From: Lepidurus packardi
Taxonomy: Eukaryota; Arthropoda; Branchiopoda; Notostraca; Triopsidae
Assembly: GCA_023053545.1 (NCBI GenBank)
Contig: JAKZAN010000132.1
Location: 32,228 to 96,227, forward strand
Direction: 5' to 3'
DNA: 64,000 nucleotides
This document shows, piece by piece, positions 1 through 11,298 of the stretch. Position numbers and translations under genes: made by a program. The notes under the pieces were generated by a model. It saw only the letters and a list, made by a program, of their open reading frames with translations. It had not been told where the DNA came from and ran no database searches. How positions within the stretch are numbered: position 1 is the first letter of the stretch; every line of letters starts with the position of its first letter.

Positions 1-344
1 GTAGGGGCTAAATGGTCTACTTGCCCATGACCACCTGCGAAGGCGAGGTTCTTGCAATACTATAGGAATTTCTTTATTTTTTATTTTTTGTCCTCATCAA
101 GCTGATGATCAGGGTCTGCTAGGATATGGAGGGTATTGGCGATATAGTAGACAAGCCAAGGGTGCCCGACGTCGTAGCCGTAGATACTGGGTCCAATTTT
201 GATGAGGGAGTTGAAGAGGTAGATGGAGTGGTGGATTCGTTTGAGGAGAGGTCTATTGACATTGGCTTCGAGGTGATTGTTGACTAGTTCGAATGTCTTG
301 CGAGTGACTTCCCGTGTGTCTCTGGATGACTAAATCTTGTTCAT
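1..344 (-). CDS. FNTB: Protein farnesyltransferase beta subunit, N-terminal part
   Basis: The reading frame starts at the ATG complementary to 342-344 and runs off the left edge, so only about 114 residues are seen. In-frame TAG/TAA codons read as Gln. The sequence shows the family's N-terminal landmarks: a helix leading to GHPWLVYYIANTLHIL (family pattern RPWLCYWILHSLELL), then GGHGQVDHLAPT (family pattern GGGPGQYPHLAPTYA) at the very edge. The family member pairs with the alpha subunit to add farnesyl groups to CaaX proteins. The zinc-binding and product-site residues lie outside the window. Geranylgeranyltransferase beta subunits are related, but the PWL-Y-I and GQ-HLAPT segments favour farnesyltransferase. 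Confidence 0.85.
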
Positions 345-522
345 GCGTTGGCCGGTCCCTTAGTGTGGAATTAGGTATGTTTTTTTGTGAATAGTTGGAT
401 ATTTACACTTTATCGGGAAGAATAGATCGAGGTGAAAGAACTTGGGAATTGGACAACTCTCAGGGGTTAATTTTTGAATTAGGTAATAATAATAACCACA
501 TAATGAAGGGTTGGAAGTTTGA

Positions 523-2289
523 TCAGAAGTCTTTGTCTCGTTCGTGCAGGTCGAGGCTGAACTCCGACTTGGCTGCGACGTCCTCTTCCTTCACGGGTCT
601 GCACACGTCGATGAAACTCGTGATAGACCGGAACGAATGTAAATTGAACGTGCTCTTAAAGTGCTCGACTTCAATTTTTTTTACTTTGAAAGGCTCTAGG
701 ATGGTGCTCGTGATGGGGGTGTTCTCGAGTATGGAGTTGATGCTCGTCTGGAAGGTAGCGATGTCCATGGACTTCCTGTAGTCCTCGTCGGTCACGTTGA
801 CTTTGACGGGGATCTTCATGAGGTTGATGAAGTGCTCGATCTCGTCTGACTTCTCATCGATCTCCTCGATGCTGCTGCGGAGTTCGGTGACTGCCGGCTC
901 TAGCTTCTTGATCTTGCTGCCCTTGAACTCTTCGGATATTTTCTGGACCAGCTGGTTGCTTTTTCTAGTTTCAACAGCCGACAGGTTTTTATAGTCGAGT
1001 AGCATGGTGAGCAGTCTGCGGACTCTCTCGTCGAGGCCCGGGTATTCGTCGAAGAACTTGATGTTTTCCTCGAGGAGGTCGGGTATACGGGTGCGGGTTT
1101 CGTTCTTCTTTTTACGACGGATTTTCGAGAAATTGGTCTCGTTGCCTTTGAAGAAGATGTCGTTTTTGAAGTTAATGGTGTTGTTCTTTTCTCGGCACAC
1201 TTTGTGGAAGTTGTACATGTTGAGCTGAGGGGAGCCAGGCACAGGCAGGGTAAGGTAATTGCAAAAACATGGGCAAGGGCAATCGAAGCACACAGAAAAT
1301 ATGGGTAAGGAATATGGGTAAAGCTATAATGTAGATTAAACAGCAGCGTGTCCAGAAAAAATAAAAAAGCATCCAAAACTCCAATATCGGAGCATGAACA
1401 CCCAGGCAGGGCAGGGTGGCGAGGAAAGCATAAGGAATACAGGGTAAGGGGCTGATTGGAGCTAAGAGCATGGGCATATTTGATGCCGGATTTTAGGGCA
1501 GCGTTATTCCAAACACAATTAGCAGGAAACAGCGATGTCATAGTTTAAAGAGAAAGTATTATAGCAGACAGCCAGTAGTGATGCCAGTGGGTGTCACCCC
1601 TCGAGAGAGAGCCAAAAGTAGATGGAAATCAAAGGACTGGATTAGAAGCGTTAGAGTTACATATATTTTGAAATAGTTTCTGGACAGTAGAAAATAGTAT
1701 AATAGTGTGTTTTCTGTGCTTCTGACGCTAGAAATTAAATGGAAAGGGTACCTGTCGGACGAAGGACTCGAACTTGCTGTGGCGGAAGTACTTGGGGAGC
1801 ACCTCTTCGGTGATCCTGCGCAGGTTTTTGATGACGATTTCATTGCACTCTTAATTCCATCCGATGATGTCAGTGTATAGCTAGGCACAAAAATAAGGGG
1901 TGAAGTTGTTGTTGTTGTTTCCGGATAAGAAAAGGGAGATTAATAAATTAACAAAGGATAAAGGGAAAAGTGCCGAGGGAGTAGGGGTGGGGGAGAGTGT
2001 GTTATCCAACAAAAATTACAAATCAGAACTGACAAACCGAGTATTCAAAAATACACAGGCAAATACATTGGACTGGGTTTATCATATCAGAGTCAAATGA
2101 GAGGAAAAAAGGAAAAAATATTAGTCCAATAAAAGAGTAGGGCTATCGTCAATAAATATAATCGGCACTAGATTAAACACAGGCACAAAGTCCGTAAGAC
2201 GGCAGGGAGTGAAAGCAGAGGGTACTTACATTCATCATGTCTCTGAGCTTGATGATGAACTCCGAGGCGTCGTTCTTGTCTTCGGACAT
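523..2289 (-). CDS. HSF: Heat shock transcription factor
   Basis: Three exons: 2230-2289, 1752-1880 and 523-1224, giving 296 residues ending at TGA. The DNA-binding domain is rebuilt across both splice sites: FIIKLRDMMN, then IIGWNQECNEIVI, EEVLPKYFRHSKFESFVRQ, LNMYNFHKV. This matches the HSF winged helix (FxxKLxxM, EVLPxxFKHxNFxSFVRQLNMYxFxK). Residues about 90-190 carry basic segments and heptad-like leucines that could form the trimerisation coiled coil. The tail is short, so little room is left for an activation domain. The introns (1225-1751, 527 nt; 1881-2229, 349 nt) are about ten times longer than others here. The gene would act in the nucleus on heat shock promoters. Confidence 0.93.
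1225..1751 (-). other. Unusually long intron of the HSF gene
   Basis: Intron 2 of the heat-shock-factor gene, 527 nt, bounded by a GTACC donor and a CCCTCAG acceptor. The typical intron in this window is about 25-60 nt. Its overlapping ORFs resemble no known protein, and I recognise no mobile element or RNA gene in it. With intron 1 (1881-2229) it makes HSF the only gene here with introns longer than about 100 nt, apart from a possible 5' exon of the gene at 49 kb. Confidence 0.75.
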
Positions 2290-2326
2290 GGGTTTGGGCT
2301 GGCAGGGGCGGAAACACGGGTCGGGG

Positions 2327-2345
2327 ATTATTATTATTATTATTA
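2327..2345. repeat. ATT trinucleotide microsatellite
   Basis: Perfect run of about six ATT units followed by an AT-rich tail, about 40 bases upstream of the HSF start codon. Simple repeat; no function inferred. Confidence 0.8.
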
Positions 2346-3291
2346 ATATATATTATGAGTCGACTTACTGCCCAGGTCCTATAAATCAATGCCATCCTCA
2401 CTACACAATTAAATATCAATATCAACTATGTTCTCTCTGTTAGCCACATGCGAAACGCCGCACCGGGATGGGGGGATGGCACTACTGGCACAGACAATAT
2501 GTTGTTTGGGGTGTCTGGGGTTGCCAAAGTAGTTATCGGGTGTACTTGCCTGCCGACGCCCTTCTCCCCTATCAAGTTCCCCTTCGCACTTTAATCGGAC
2601 AGTAAATAAAACTCAGTTTTCTTCACTATTTGATTTTAGTTTCCATAGTTAATACCAGTCCTAACCAATTTCCATACTCTTTCCCTTTTACATTGAGTAG
2701 CCTCATTGTTGCTAGACTCCGGCCCATGCACATCACTCTGCACGGATTCCAGGTTTGTCCGTCCCGCCGTGCCCCCTATTTCTCGGGGCCCCTACTATGG
2801 AGTTCAAGCAACCTGAGATCTGGCCTTGTGCTGGGATGTTCGATTTGCAGATATATTGAATAGGGAGAGTGAAGTCAGAGATATTGTAGTTTAGAGGGGG
2901 ATAAGTTGTAATGATAGGTTAGGGTGGGGAGAAGGGAACAAGAATTAAAAAGTGGAAAGCAAGGTGGGGAGATGGGAGAGGGTATTTGTTTTGTGTCGTG
3001 AAGTATCCAGATAATTGTGGTGAGGGGGAGAGGTTTAAAAGATATATACATACATATATTTATATGGTGGGGGGTTCAAAGATGGTGGGTGCATCAAACT
3101 ATATATGTAAAATATAGGGATGTGGCTGGTTTTCTGCTTCTATTTTCTTCAACTCTATCAACCAGAGTTCCCACCTTGAATGTGGTAGTATCTATCATCC
3201 AAAATATATATAAATATTAGCCCCCCCAACATTCAACAGATATTATTATTACAAATATACATCTAAATTCATCATTATTTGCTCTAATTTC

Positions 3292-3316
3292 ATATATATA
3301 TATATATATATATATC
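3292..3316. repeat. TA dinucleotide microsatellite
   Basis: Perfect alternating TA run of about 12 units just beyond the stop of the RRM gene. Likely length-variable; no coding content. Confidence 0.9.
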
Positions 3317-3366
3317 TCACACATACAGACATATATTTCATTCATGGGGGTTTCGTCTGGGGGCTT

Positions 3367-4187
3367 TCAGAATCTACGTCTTTATTTGCTGCGAGGCTTT
3401 GACCTCTCAAGCTCACCCACACGCCGCTACAGCTCTCCTACTCTTTCCCTCAGCTACTCGATTATCCTCCATGCCTCGCTCTCCTTCCCACTCTATCCCT
3501 TACCTGACTAGCCATTACGCTGCATGCTCCTACTCTTATTGTCCCCACTCGCAGGGTCTGTCACTATTTTGGCAGCTTTCTCGTTGATATTTGGCTGCTG
3601 TGATGCTATTGCCAAGTTTGCAGCCCCATTCTTGACACTGCCATCTTTTAATAGTCTATTTTAAGGAGAACACTATCTATTGGGAGTTGTAGACTTGGTA
3701 TTCGGAACTAAGTTTGAGGCAAAGAACTGTGATGCCCCTCCATATTTCTCATTGTTGTTCTGTTGCACAGTCGCCGCCAGAGCATCAGGAGATCGCGTGG
3801 TCGCGTGCTCGAGGCCTAAGGCTCTGATGTTATTGGCGATTTCGGACTCCAGACACATCTTGTAAGAGGAGCTGGGCCCGCTGCGAAACTTGATGCGTAA
3901 TTTTTTGCCTGACAACTCGATCTGAGACAAACTTTATGCTGAAGCAAGAGCAGAAGGCATTCATCATTGAGAATGATGTCAGGGTGTTACTTATGGACTG
4001 CCTCGTAGGCGTCACGCATGTCGTCGAACTCCACGAAGGCATAGGTGATATCGGACTTCTTCTTGACGATATCGATGGAGACGACTTTGCCGAAAGGCTG
4101 GAAAATGGCGAAGACGTCAGACTAGGTTGCAGAAGAGGGCATGTTGGCGATGTGGAGAATGTGGCTCTGGGCCTCGTGGTTGTCCAT
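3367..4187 (-). CDS. RRM-type RNA-binding protein
   Basis: Exons 3991-4187 and 3367-3931 with a 59-nt intron (3932-3990); 253 residues ending at TGA, with several TAG/TAA as Gln. The N-terminal RRM starts at once: SHILHIANMP (RNP2-like), FQPFGKVVSIDIV, YAFVEFDDMRDAYEAV (RNP1 region), and after the intron ELSGKKLRIKF as strand beta-4. The rest is Ser/Gln/Asn-rich with a Glu/Arg segment repeating ELQRR and ELERS near the end. It probably binds RNA in splicing or mRNA handling. The RNP1 strand lacks the usual Gly and Phe pair (YAFVEFDD), as in SR-like or eIF3g-like RRMs. No specific orthologue identified. Confidence 0.8.
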
Positions 4188-4399
4188 GGACGGTTTCTAT
4201 GAATTTGAACGACTGCCGGAAGAATGTTCCTGAGTTATATGTTTAAACAGAACTCTAGTATCCAAACCCAAATAAATTGCATAAGCGTAGTCTCTAGATC
4301 TGGGTGTGGGTTCCAGCAGTTGAAAATACAGGATTGATACCTATTTTTACATCATACTATAGTATATTATAGTCCAGTTATCGCTGCGAATCTCATCAC

Positions 4400-5120
4400 A
4401 TGCAGAACTAACAAGCCTTCATCGCCAACATTGAGAGTGCCATCACCAATCACCTCAAAGGAAATCCCCCTCTCATCACAGGTACGACTCGCCTCATTAC
4501 CTTTCTCAATCTTACTAATCTACAGGCAATCACCAGACCATCACCCACATCAATAAGGAAATCGATCGATTCGAGGATATGAAGGCGTCTCGGCCTAATC
4601 TAGAGCGAATCTACGCAGAAAGCGTAGAGTACAAAGGCTTCGAGTACGACCAGATAAAGAAGCTGACGATTTACGGCCGATATGTAAAAAGCCCAATCCG
4701 ATGTTTTGCCAAAGCTTGGCTGCTTAGAACACTCCCTACCAATACAAAAAGATAACTCTATTCATGTTCTTCCCGGACAACTATCCGACTAAACCCCCTG
4801 TTGTCTACTTTGAGAATATTCGGTATAAGAATCCCACGGATAACAAAGTCGAGGAGAAAAAGTTTGAGCACATGAATATTTTTAGTACTGGCAAACTTTG
4901 CCAGGAGAGTATCCAGACCCTGTATTTGCCCACGATGTCCCTCGCCTCGATCTTCTAATGCATCGAGAATACCATCTACAACTAAAACCCTCTGTCTCCC
5001 GCCAATGGTTAGATCAAGAACCTAAAGCAGAATAACATAAAGGAGTATAACTAGATAATAAAAAAGCAGGCTAAGTTCCTGTCCTCATTTGATGATGACG
5101 AATATGTCTATCCCGACTGA
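4400..5120 (+). CDS. Ubiquitin-conjugating enzyme E2
   Basis: Exons 4400-4481, 4526-4683 and 4728-5120, both introns 44 nt; 210 residues ending at TGA. The UBC fold is clear: NTPYQYKKITLFMFFPDNYP (family TPYxxGxFxxxxxFPxxYPxxPP), then HMNIFSTGKLC with the catalytic Cys at about residue 138 (family HPNIxxxGxIC), and NPLSPAN (family NPxxPAN). The Pro of the usual HPN triad is Met (HMN). The second intron is placed so that the TPY motif joins IYGRY in frame. Which E2 class this is cannot be told. It transfers ubiquitin or a ubiquitin-like protein from E1 to E3 or substrate. Confidence 0.88.
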
Positions 5121-5237
5121 CTCACAGGTCAACTCAAACAATGAGATTTTTGCCTTAAGTATACCGTATCTCTTTAAATAGGATAAACTATGTTGTTTGA
5201 AATAGATCTCGAATTGCAAAGCTGGGGAAGTTGGTTA

Positions 5238-5934
5238 TCACACAGACTCCTTGCGGAGTTTGAACTGCTGGATAAGCTAGGACAGAGGAGCCAGTTCCTT
5301 TTCTTCGACGAGTTTGAACTCGTCTATGAAGTAGATGAAGTGCTTGAAGCAGGTGTTGAGGTGGTACTCGAGGCCGAGAGCCAAGATCTGCTGGAAGTGT
5401 GAGTGGTAGATGTGCGCATACACTCTGAACACTCTTTTGAAGATGGTTTTGATGATTTGGTTGAATGTCTTGGGAAAAGCAACGCCTATTGATTTAGTAA
5501 ACATATAAACCAGCGATCTCTTAAAAAGGATGAGGATTACCGATCTGGCACGGGAAGATGGCTTCGTTGTTAAATTGGCTCTACACCCAAGTCATCAGTA
5601 GGTCGATGTATTCGGGGGCCGGAACTTTCAGAGGTGTACGCACGTTCTGACCGTCCGCCCAAAGGTACTCGAACTTGGGGCCTGCAGACATGATGGGACA
5701 TGACTATTTGGTGCAGAACTCTGTCAGTGTGCCGTACAGTATGGAGATTTCATTATAAAACTAAATCGTGTTCACGGCAAGCCACTCGTTTAGGTCTTCA
5801 CCGGTGGGCAATTCCACTGCGAGGGACATGTTGCCGCTACCGAGGGTCATTTGGGCTATTTGCTTGAGGTGGAAGCCTTTGGAACCCTTCTCGATGGGTC
5901 TGATCGGCTTGAATGACTTCTGCTGTTCCTTCAT
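5238..5934 (-). CDS. MOB1: MOB1-type kinase activator
   Basis: Exons 5541-5934 and 5238-5485, intron 55 nt; 213 residues, close to the usual 216. Matches the family throughout: KGSKGFHLKQIA near the start, GSGNMSLAVELPTGEDLNEWLAVNT, the zinc cysteines in EFCTKQSCPIMSAGPKFEYL, and the His pair in VYAHIYHSHFQQI followed by LNTCFKHFIYF. Known role: binds and activates NDR/LATS kinases controlling mitotic exit, cytokinesis and, in ciliates, cell polarity at the division plane. Two in-frame TAG and one TAA-type codon encode Gln at positions where other MOB1 proteins tolerate polar residues. Confidence 0.95.
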
Positions 5935-6133
5935 GGCTATTATTTGAGTAGAGTGGGTAGGTTGAGGCGGGTGTGCAACTGTCGGAGTTCAAAAAGTTTG
6001 TTATGTTTATGTGAGTTTAAAAGTTTAGAGCTACCAATGAAGAAAAAAAAAACACTCAAAATCGGATTCGGATATTACAAAATTTGAGTATACTAATAAG
6101 GAGCTGAGCTAGCTTCTATAGAAAAAGACAGGA

Positions 6134-7497
6134 TCAGGGATCCGGCACTGTCACCTTACTGAGAGTACTGTCCGAAGGCTATGCGTCTAGCCTCTCTCTT
6201 GCGTAGTCTGAGGGCAGCGAGGAAAGGTTATCGGGATTGTACTGCGAGTATTCCGAACTATCTTTCCTGTTCGAGGAGCTATCATTATATTTTTCTTTGT
6301 CGAAATCATGAGAGTCAGGCTCGCGCTGGCTCTCATCCTCTCCACTTTTTGGAATCTGCGCACTCTCCTCCGAATCGGGTTCGTCCTGCATCTCAGTCTT
6401 TATGTTTTGGAACTCATTAAATAGCAAGTCCTCCTCCTTCAAAACATGTTTATTGGTACGGATTTGGACATTGGCTTCGCTGTTTAGTTATGAGCTCCCT
6501 TCAGGCTGAGCTTGATTGATGCCTTGAGGATCATCAGGCAGTTGGGCATAGGCAGTTAGATTGCGTTTTAGCTACCAGAAAGTGTACCTGCGAACGAAAG
6601 GGTGGAAGAGGAGGGTCAGAACATACAGTGGCCCACGTTTGGTGATGCTATCTTGGAAGCTTGTAGTCGAGTTCTGGATGGAGTTGACAAGATGAAGCCC
6701 TGTGTCAGGCACTAGACGGAGTTTATAACTGCGCTGGTTACAGAACTAAGTCAGCAGCACGTAGTACATTTTGTCATTATGGTAGCTGAACTCTACGTGG
6801 CACTTTTTGCCGTTGATCGTGATGATTTCGGAGTATAAGATCTCACGTCTGGCGAATCCATCTTCGGTGCTCGTTATGATTTCGATGTTGTGGAAATTGT
6901 CGTATGAGCTCCGTTATTTTGAATTCTGTTTGGACGCAGAGGAGTCACAGCGAGTTCTCTGTTTTGGGAAATAGGACTGTGAGGAGGAGTTTTGCTGTGG
7001 GGTTGCGGTGGTAGGGTGGGAAGGGTCAGAAGGCTAGGTGGTCATTTTGTGAGAGGGGGTATTGTAGCGGGTCTGGCGCTTCTTGGCAGAGGTACACAGC
7101 ACTCGCATACGCGTGTCATGCTGAGTCTGGTAATCTGAGATGGAGTAGCGGGACTTCTGTGTGGAAAGTCTGCGCATGATCTGCATGTTCTAGTTCTGGA
7201 TCTTCATCATGCTGTCCATACGGTTTTTGACGTTGAGACTTTCCAGGAAGAAGGACTTAGGGCGCAGTCGCTTTTTGAATTCGATATTCTCGAGTTTGTG
7301 GATGAGTCGCTGGTTATTCTTCTGGATTTAGTAGTCAATCTCTCTGAAGGACTAAGGAGGAGGAGGGGCTTACATTTTTTAATTTGACGACCTTTGACGT
7401 TGTCGATGCAGTTGTATGCGGAGGAGTCGGGGATGTACAGACTCTTGCGATCCTTGGAGCGTGCGTTGGAGTAGGGTGCGAAGAGGGTGGAGTTCAT
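6134..7497 (-). CDS. Possible CFAP97-type ciliary protein
   Basis: Exons 7374-7497 and 6134-7341 with a 32-nt intron (7342-7373); 443 residues ending at TGA. Residues about 40-90 read QIQKNNQRLIHKLENI and FKKRLRPKSFFLESL, which resembles the short conserved helix of CFAP97/hemingway proteins (NxRLxxRLxxI) found in motile cilia. A middle segment (IEIITSTEDGFARREILYS, then a beta-like stretch ending HPFVRRYTF) is unassigned. The C-terminus is acidic and Ser/Asp-rich. The CFAP97 link rests on one short motif and is tentative; the gene itself is well supported by one long frame with recoded stops. Confidence 0.65.
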
Positions 7498-8287
7498 GTG
7501 TGGTCAGAGGGACGGGATATTATTTTTAACGAACGAGGAGTATTATTAAGCGTTAAGGATGAATAAAATATATATCTATACCAGGGTGTGTTGTTTGTGC
7601 GTGTCTGCGAATGTGATGGCAATTTAATATTCGCAGAGAATATATACTCACATATGTGTCTCCTACGACCTTATGCAGAATTGGGGGATCCACGGACTTG
7701 TATATCGCGTACGTTCAATCTCTAATAAATAATAAAGAAGGTTGTCATTTATATATCGACTCATGGTTAATAATTATGCTGTGATCACTCTCCATTGCAG
7801 TGTTCACATAGATTTTGGATGGGACTATTCTAGCCATTCTAAATGTATGCCGATGTCGTCCAAGTATCAGGTAGCTCCCCTGGCCGAGTCTTAAGCTGTG
7901 CAGCACACCAGTGCCATCATTTAAGTTGATGGCTGGTTACAAACTAGGGTGGGTTGCTGAAACCCATTACAAAATATCGAGCAGCCTCCCAAATGGTCAA
8001 GTGCCTAGTTTTATTTGTTCATTTTGGATCGATTCATTAGTGTCATTCCATTCCAACAGTGATCAAGGTCTTATTCGAGCCTGGAATGTCGTTCTCCTAA
8101 AGATAACAGTTTCAGGGATGTGCATCCTTTGAGGAGTGCTACAGATATCCCCTCCAGAGTGACCAGTTTAAAAAACATCGATACAGACAAAACTATCAGA
8201 AAAATTGAAGTACGCCTTGATAAATAAATAGGTAGAAACCAACAAGTAACAGCCCACGATTAAGTAGCCTGCCGGCCCAGTCCCCGC
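7498..8287. other. Intergenic, no supported feature
   Basis: About 790 bases between the start of the gene at 6.1-7.5 kb and the stop of the Myb gene. Frames on both strands are short and interrupted by TGA; one forward frame at 7911-8132 is open but resembles nothing. No tRNA, snRNA or repeat recognised. Confidence 0.4.
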
Positions 8288-9694
8288 TCAGGACTCATCT
8301 TCACTAGATTCCGATCCTTCATTGCTCTATTCTTTTAGGCTCAAAACCTTTGTTGATGGGATTTCCGTTACGTCATCCGAAGTCTGTTGGTTGTTCAGCA
8401 ATTTGATCACCTGTAGGACCTGGGCCTTCTCCGAGCACTGTTGGCGCTCAGAATACACCGAGTACTTCTGTAGAAGCAACGTGAAGCGGTTTTTAATAGC
8501 GTTTTCGGAACGACCATGGAGATGTTTTGAGATAGATTTCCACTTGCGTCCATGGTGTAGAAAACTATCCATGAGTTTGAGGTCTTCTTCGTGAGTCCAG
8601 AGTTTCCTGAGCAAAATAAAGGGGTTGGGAGTTACTTGGCTCGGTCATGGACGGAGTTGATGTAGAGGGTCCACCTCTCACGGCACTGTTTGGGGGAGCG
8701 ATAGACCTATTTACAGGCTGTGAATAAGAGGCGAGAGATTCTAATCCATTCCTTGGTTTCAGAATTTTTGCTGTATCGGTTAATAAAATTAAAGGGAGAT
8801 GTTGTTGGGACTGTCATGAATGGTTAAATGTTGTTGAAACGCACCACCAGCTTCGAAAAACTGGCTGCCGGAAAAAGCCATAACCAATTCAAAGAGGGTT
8901 TACAGTTCGGTTCGGCCCAGTTCCAGCAAGCACTCCTCTTCCTGAGGGGTCCAGGGGTGCATATCCAGTCTGTTTTTCTTCAGCGACAGCCATTTGAACA
9001 TGCAGTCTGCGCCAGTCCGGAAAGGCACAAGTCTGGCCGCCAGACTCCATTAGTGTTCGACCAGGTCCCTGGGAGCCTTGTTCCAGATCTTACAGTACTT
9101 GTCTAAGACCCACAGGAAAATCTCAACATCGTCTTGACCCCATGATTTCTTTTTCTTCTCGCTTGTTTTATACGATAATTTGTATCTAAAGCCATTGAAA
9201 AATACGTCAGGAGGTTAGAACACGCAAAATAAAATAAATAAATGGGGCTCGGGAAGGGTTTCGGTGATGTTGATCATAGCTCTAACAGACCCATGGGCGT
9301 AGGTACTGCCATGCCCGCAACCCTCACATTTCCGAACAGACGGACGGCTCGAAAAGAGTCAAGAAAGTTAAAACAAGTCCAAGAGTGAATTATTTGGGGA
9401 TTACTTGAGGAGTCCGCTGCGATAAATTTATAGGAACTCTGTCACGCCAGGAAGGGTATCGGGACATTTTTTATCATTGAGCTCCATATAGCCGATGTCT
9501 GACTTCTCCGGGGAAAAGTGCTGGATCCCTTGCAGGAATTAGAGCAGCTCATTTTCCGAATCTTCTAGGGACAAGCACTCGTCCTCCCTGAGGACTCTGG
9601 CTGGTCTTTTTGGGGGTTCGGGGACAGGCTCGTAGCAGAACATAGGCGGGACCACCATGTATCCATAGACGAAGGGGAAGTGGAAGATGTTCAT
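8288..9694 (-). CDS. Myb/SANT-repeat DNA-binding protein
   Basis: Four exons: 9405-9694, 8848-9347, 8636-8810 and 8288-8606, with introns of 57, 37 and 29 nt; 427 residues. At least three Myb-like units are visible: SWGQDDVEIFLWVLDKYCK in the middle, HPWTPQEEECLLELG with YRSPKQCRERWTLYIN, and LWTHEEDLKLMDSFLHHGRK with GRSENAIKNRF. The last two form a typical R2R3-like pair with the tryptophan spacing. The acidic tail ends in a Ser/Glu run. Likely a nuclear transcription factor, or a subunit such as SNAPc4, which also has tandem Myb repeats. The stretch at residues about 120-135 is oddly hydrophobic and could hide one more intron. Confidence 0.82.
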
Positions 9695-11298
9695 GTGCAG
9701 ATGTGGGGAGACAAGGATACGGCTGTTGGAGCGGGGGGTTTTATTAATTTTTCAATTAATGAGTATATATCCAGAGGCAGGGAAAGAAAGGACTTCTATT
9801 AAACCTAGCACGGGAGCCCACGATTTTTTATTGCTGCAGAAGAGCTGCCTGACAGATATCCTATGTGCCATTTAATTAACAACCCCTCATTTTTAGATCA
9901 TAAATAATGGGGCTGTAAAAATTACTCAGCCCAATCCGAATTATCGGAAAATAGAACCCCACCCGCCACCCTGTTGCCAGAACCCCAACTGACTCTCGGC
10001 ACCGAGCCAGTCTGGGAAGGGGGGAGCCTTCGGGGGCTGCCTACGGCCCACACGAAATTTCCAGTTTTTGTGGGTTCGCGGGGCAGCGCGGGCCGAGAGT
10101 CCAGTCGGAGTTATAGATAACATATTTGAATTAGTGATTTTGTCTATGCCTCAGAAAAGTATCAGCCTCCCTCCGACCCCACTATTATTAATAATACCTA
10201 CGTAGACAAATACCCCTTTTCCTTTATATTGCAAATGCACTCTTCAGTTAGTTGTTCAATCCTATACATTCATCAATCGTTTTGGTCTAGTCTTTTGGTT
10301 ATTCCCATGGATTTCGGTACTACTACTACATTTATCTTTAGTTTTTCAATCAGAAGTACATTTAAACAGGGGATCTTAGGTTTGGACCAAATGACAACTG
10401 CATGCGTTCCGGAAGGGGCTGGCCAAGTCAGATTACTAATAGGGAGTTAGAGGTGGGATGGGGTGCCCTGTCGATCATTTGAAGGGTATGCTGTGGACAG
10501 AAATGGAGCTAAGCGAAAGTCAGAGGGATATGGGGAGAGTGCTAGGAAGATATGTAGGCAGCCAGAAATGTGGATGGGTGGGTTTTGGGATGTTAGGTTT
10601 AACGGTAGTTAAAGTGCTGGACGAGCAAGGGAGTATAATATTTCTTTGCGGTGGGTGGGAGTTCTGCGGCAGTATAATAATGCCTAGATTAAATGGGGCA
10701 TCGCATTCTTAAATAATATGGGCTGTATCCACTTTGATACCGCATTCCCTGTTTACCCGTTTATCGGCTGCTATCCGAAACTAGTATCCAATATCCACAC
10801 ATCTACATCCAACAACCCACACAAATATTTGCAAGAAAACACCATTGTCCTCCTCCAACACTATACTCCTCCCACTTATACCAACATCTTTCGTCCCGCC
10901 TTGTCTTAAGCTTCCTTAATAGGTTAATACAATCATAGGTTGGAGAAAGTTTGACTGGGAAGTAAAGACATGAGGGCCAGGACAAAGGTCTGGTGGGTGG
11001 ATGTGTATACTAGCAGGGAAACACATGGGGTGGGAGTATGGGGGATGCGGTACCCAATATCAAGGAAATAAAGTTAGCTGCTATTGATTTTGATGGCGTC
11101 AGCAATAAAATGTGTGCGCAGACCGAATCAAGCACGGGACACTCAATTGTAGAGGATTACTGTTAGTAAAAGACAATCAATCACACAACATTTACTTTAT
11201 CAAAAAGCAGAGCCATCCCTCCATGATAACTTGCCATAAACTAGGATTTGGGGTTCCGGTTATTTTATAATAGTTTCTAATCTATTGTTGATACCATC
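9695..11298. other. Long gene-poor region
   Basis: At 1.6 kb this is the longest stretch in the window without a protein gene. It contains the GC-rich structured element at about 9.94-10.14 kb (separate entry). The rest, 10.15-11.30 kb, shows only short unrelated frames and no recognisable RNA. It lies between two divergently transcribed genes (Myb and NOL10), so it also carries both promoters. Confidence 0.5.
9935..10141 (+). ncRNA. Candidate structured RNA (possibly telomerase RNA)
   Basis: Seen directly: a GC-rich block in an AT-richer spacer with a long inverted repeat, 9985-10000 (CCAACTGACTCTCGGC) against 10092-10108 (GCCGAGAGTCCAGTCGG). Smaller hairpins lie inside (CCCACA/TGTGGG; AGCC-loop-GGCT). 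A TATA-like ATAAATAAT lies at about 9899 and a T-run at 10138-10141, a layout fitting a Pol III transcript of about 200 nt. At 9981-9989 the strand reads AACCCCAAC, complementary to the GGGGTT telomere unit, about 50 nt from the inferred start and preceded by CTGTTGCCAG. Ciliate telomerase RNAs have a similar layout. The orientation, ends and identity are inference; nine matching bases can occur by chance, and one repeat arm overlaps the proposed template. Confidence 0.25.

Larger units (their letters stand above)
2290..3366. other. Intergenic region between HSF and the RRM gene
   Basis: About 1.1 kb without a supported gene. It holds the presumed HSF promoter side, an ATT microsatellite and a TA microsatellite (listed separately). 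A forward frame at 2630-2863 is open even without recoding but resembles no protein family and lacks the codon character of neighbouring genes. I saw no clear run of nGAAn heat shock elements next to the HSF start. Confidence 0.5.

Noticed and set aside
1172..1541. Protein-coding ORFs within HSF intron 2
   Set aside because: They extend across the splice junction, match nothing and conflict with the intact HSF domain.
2630..2863. 77-codon forward ORF upstream of HSF
   Set aside because: No homology, no recoded stops and codon use unlike neighbours.
10229..10909. Several forward ORFs in the gene-poor region
   Set aside because: Short, unrelated to each other and without recognisable domains; expected by chance when only TGA stops a frame.
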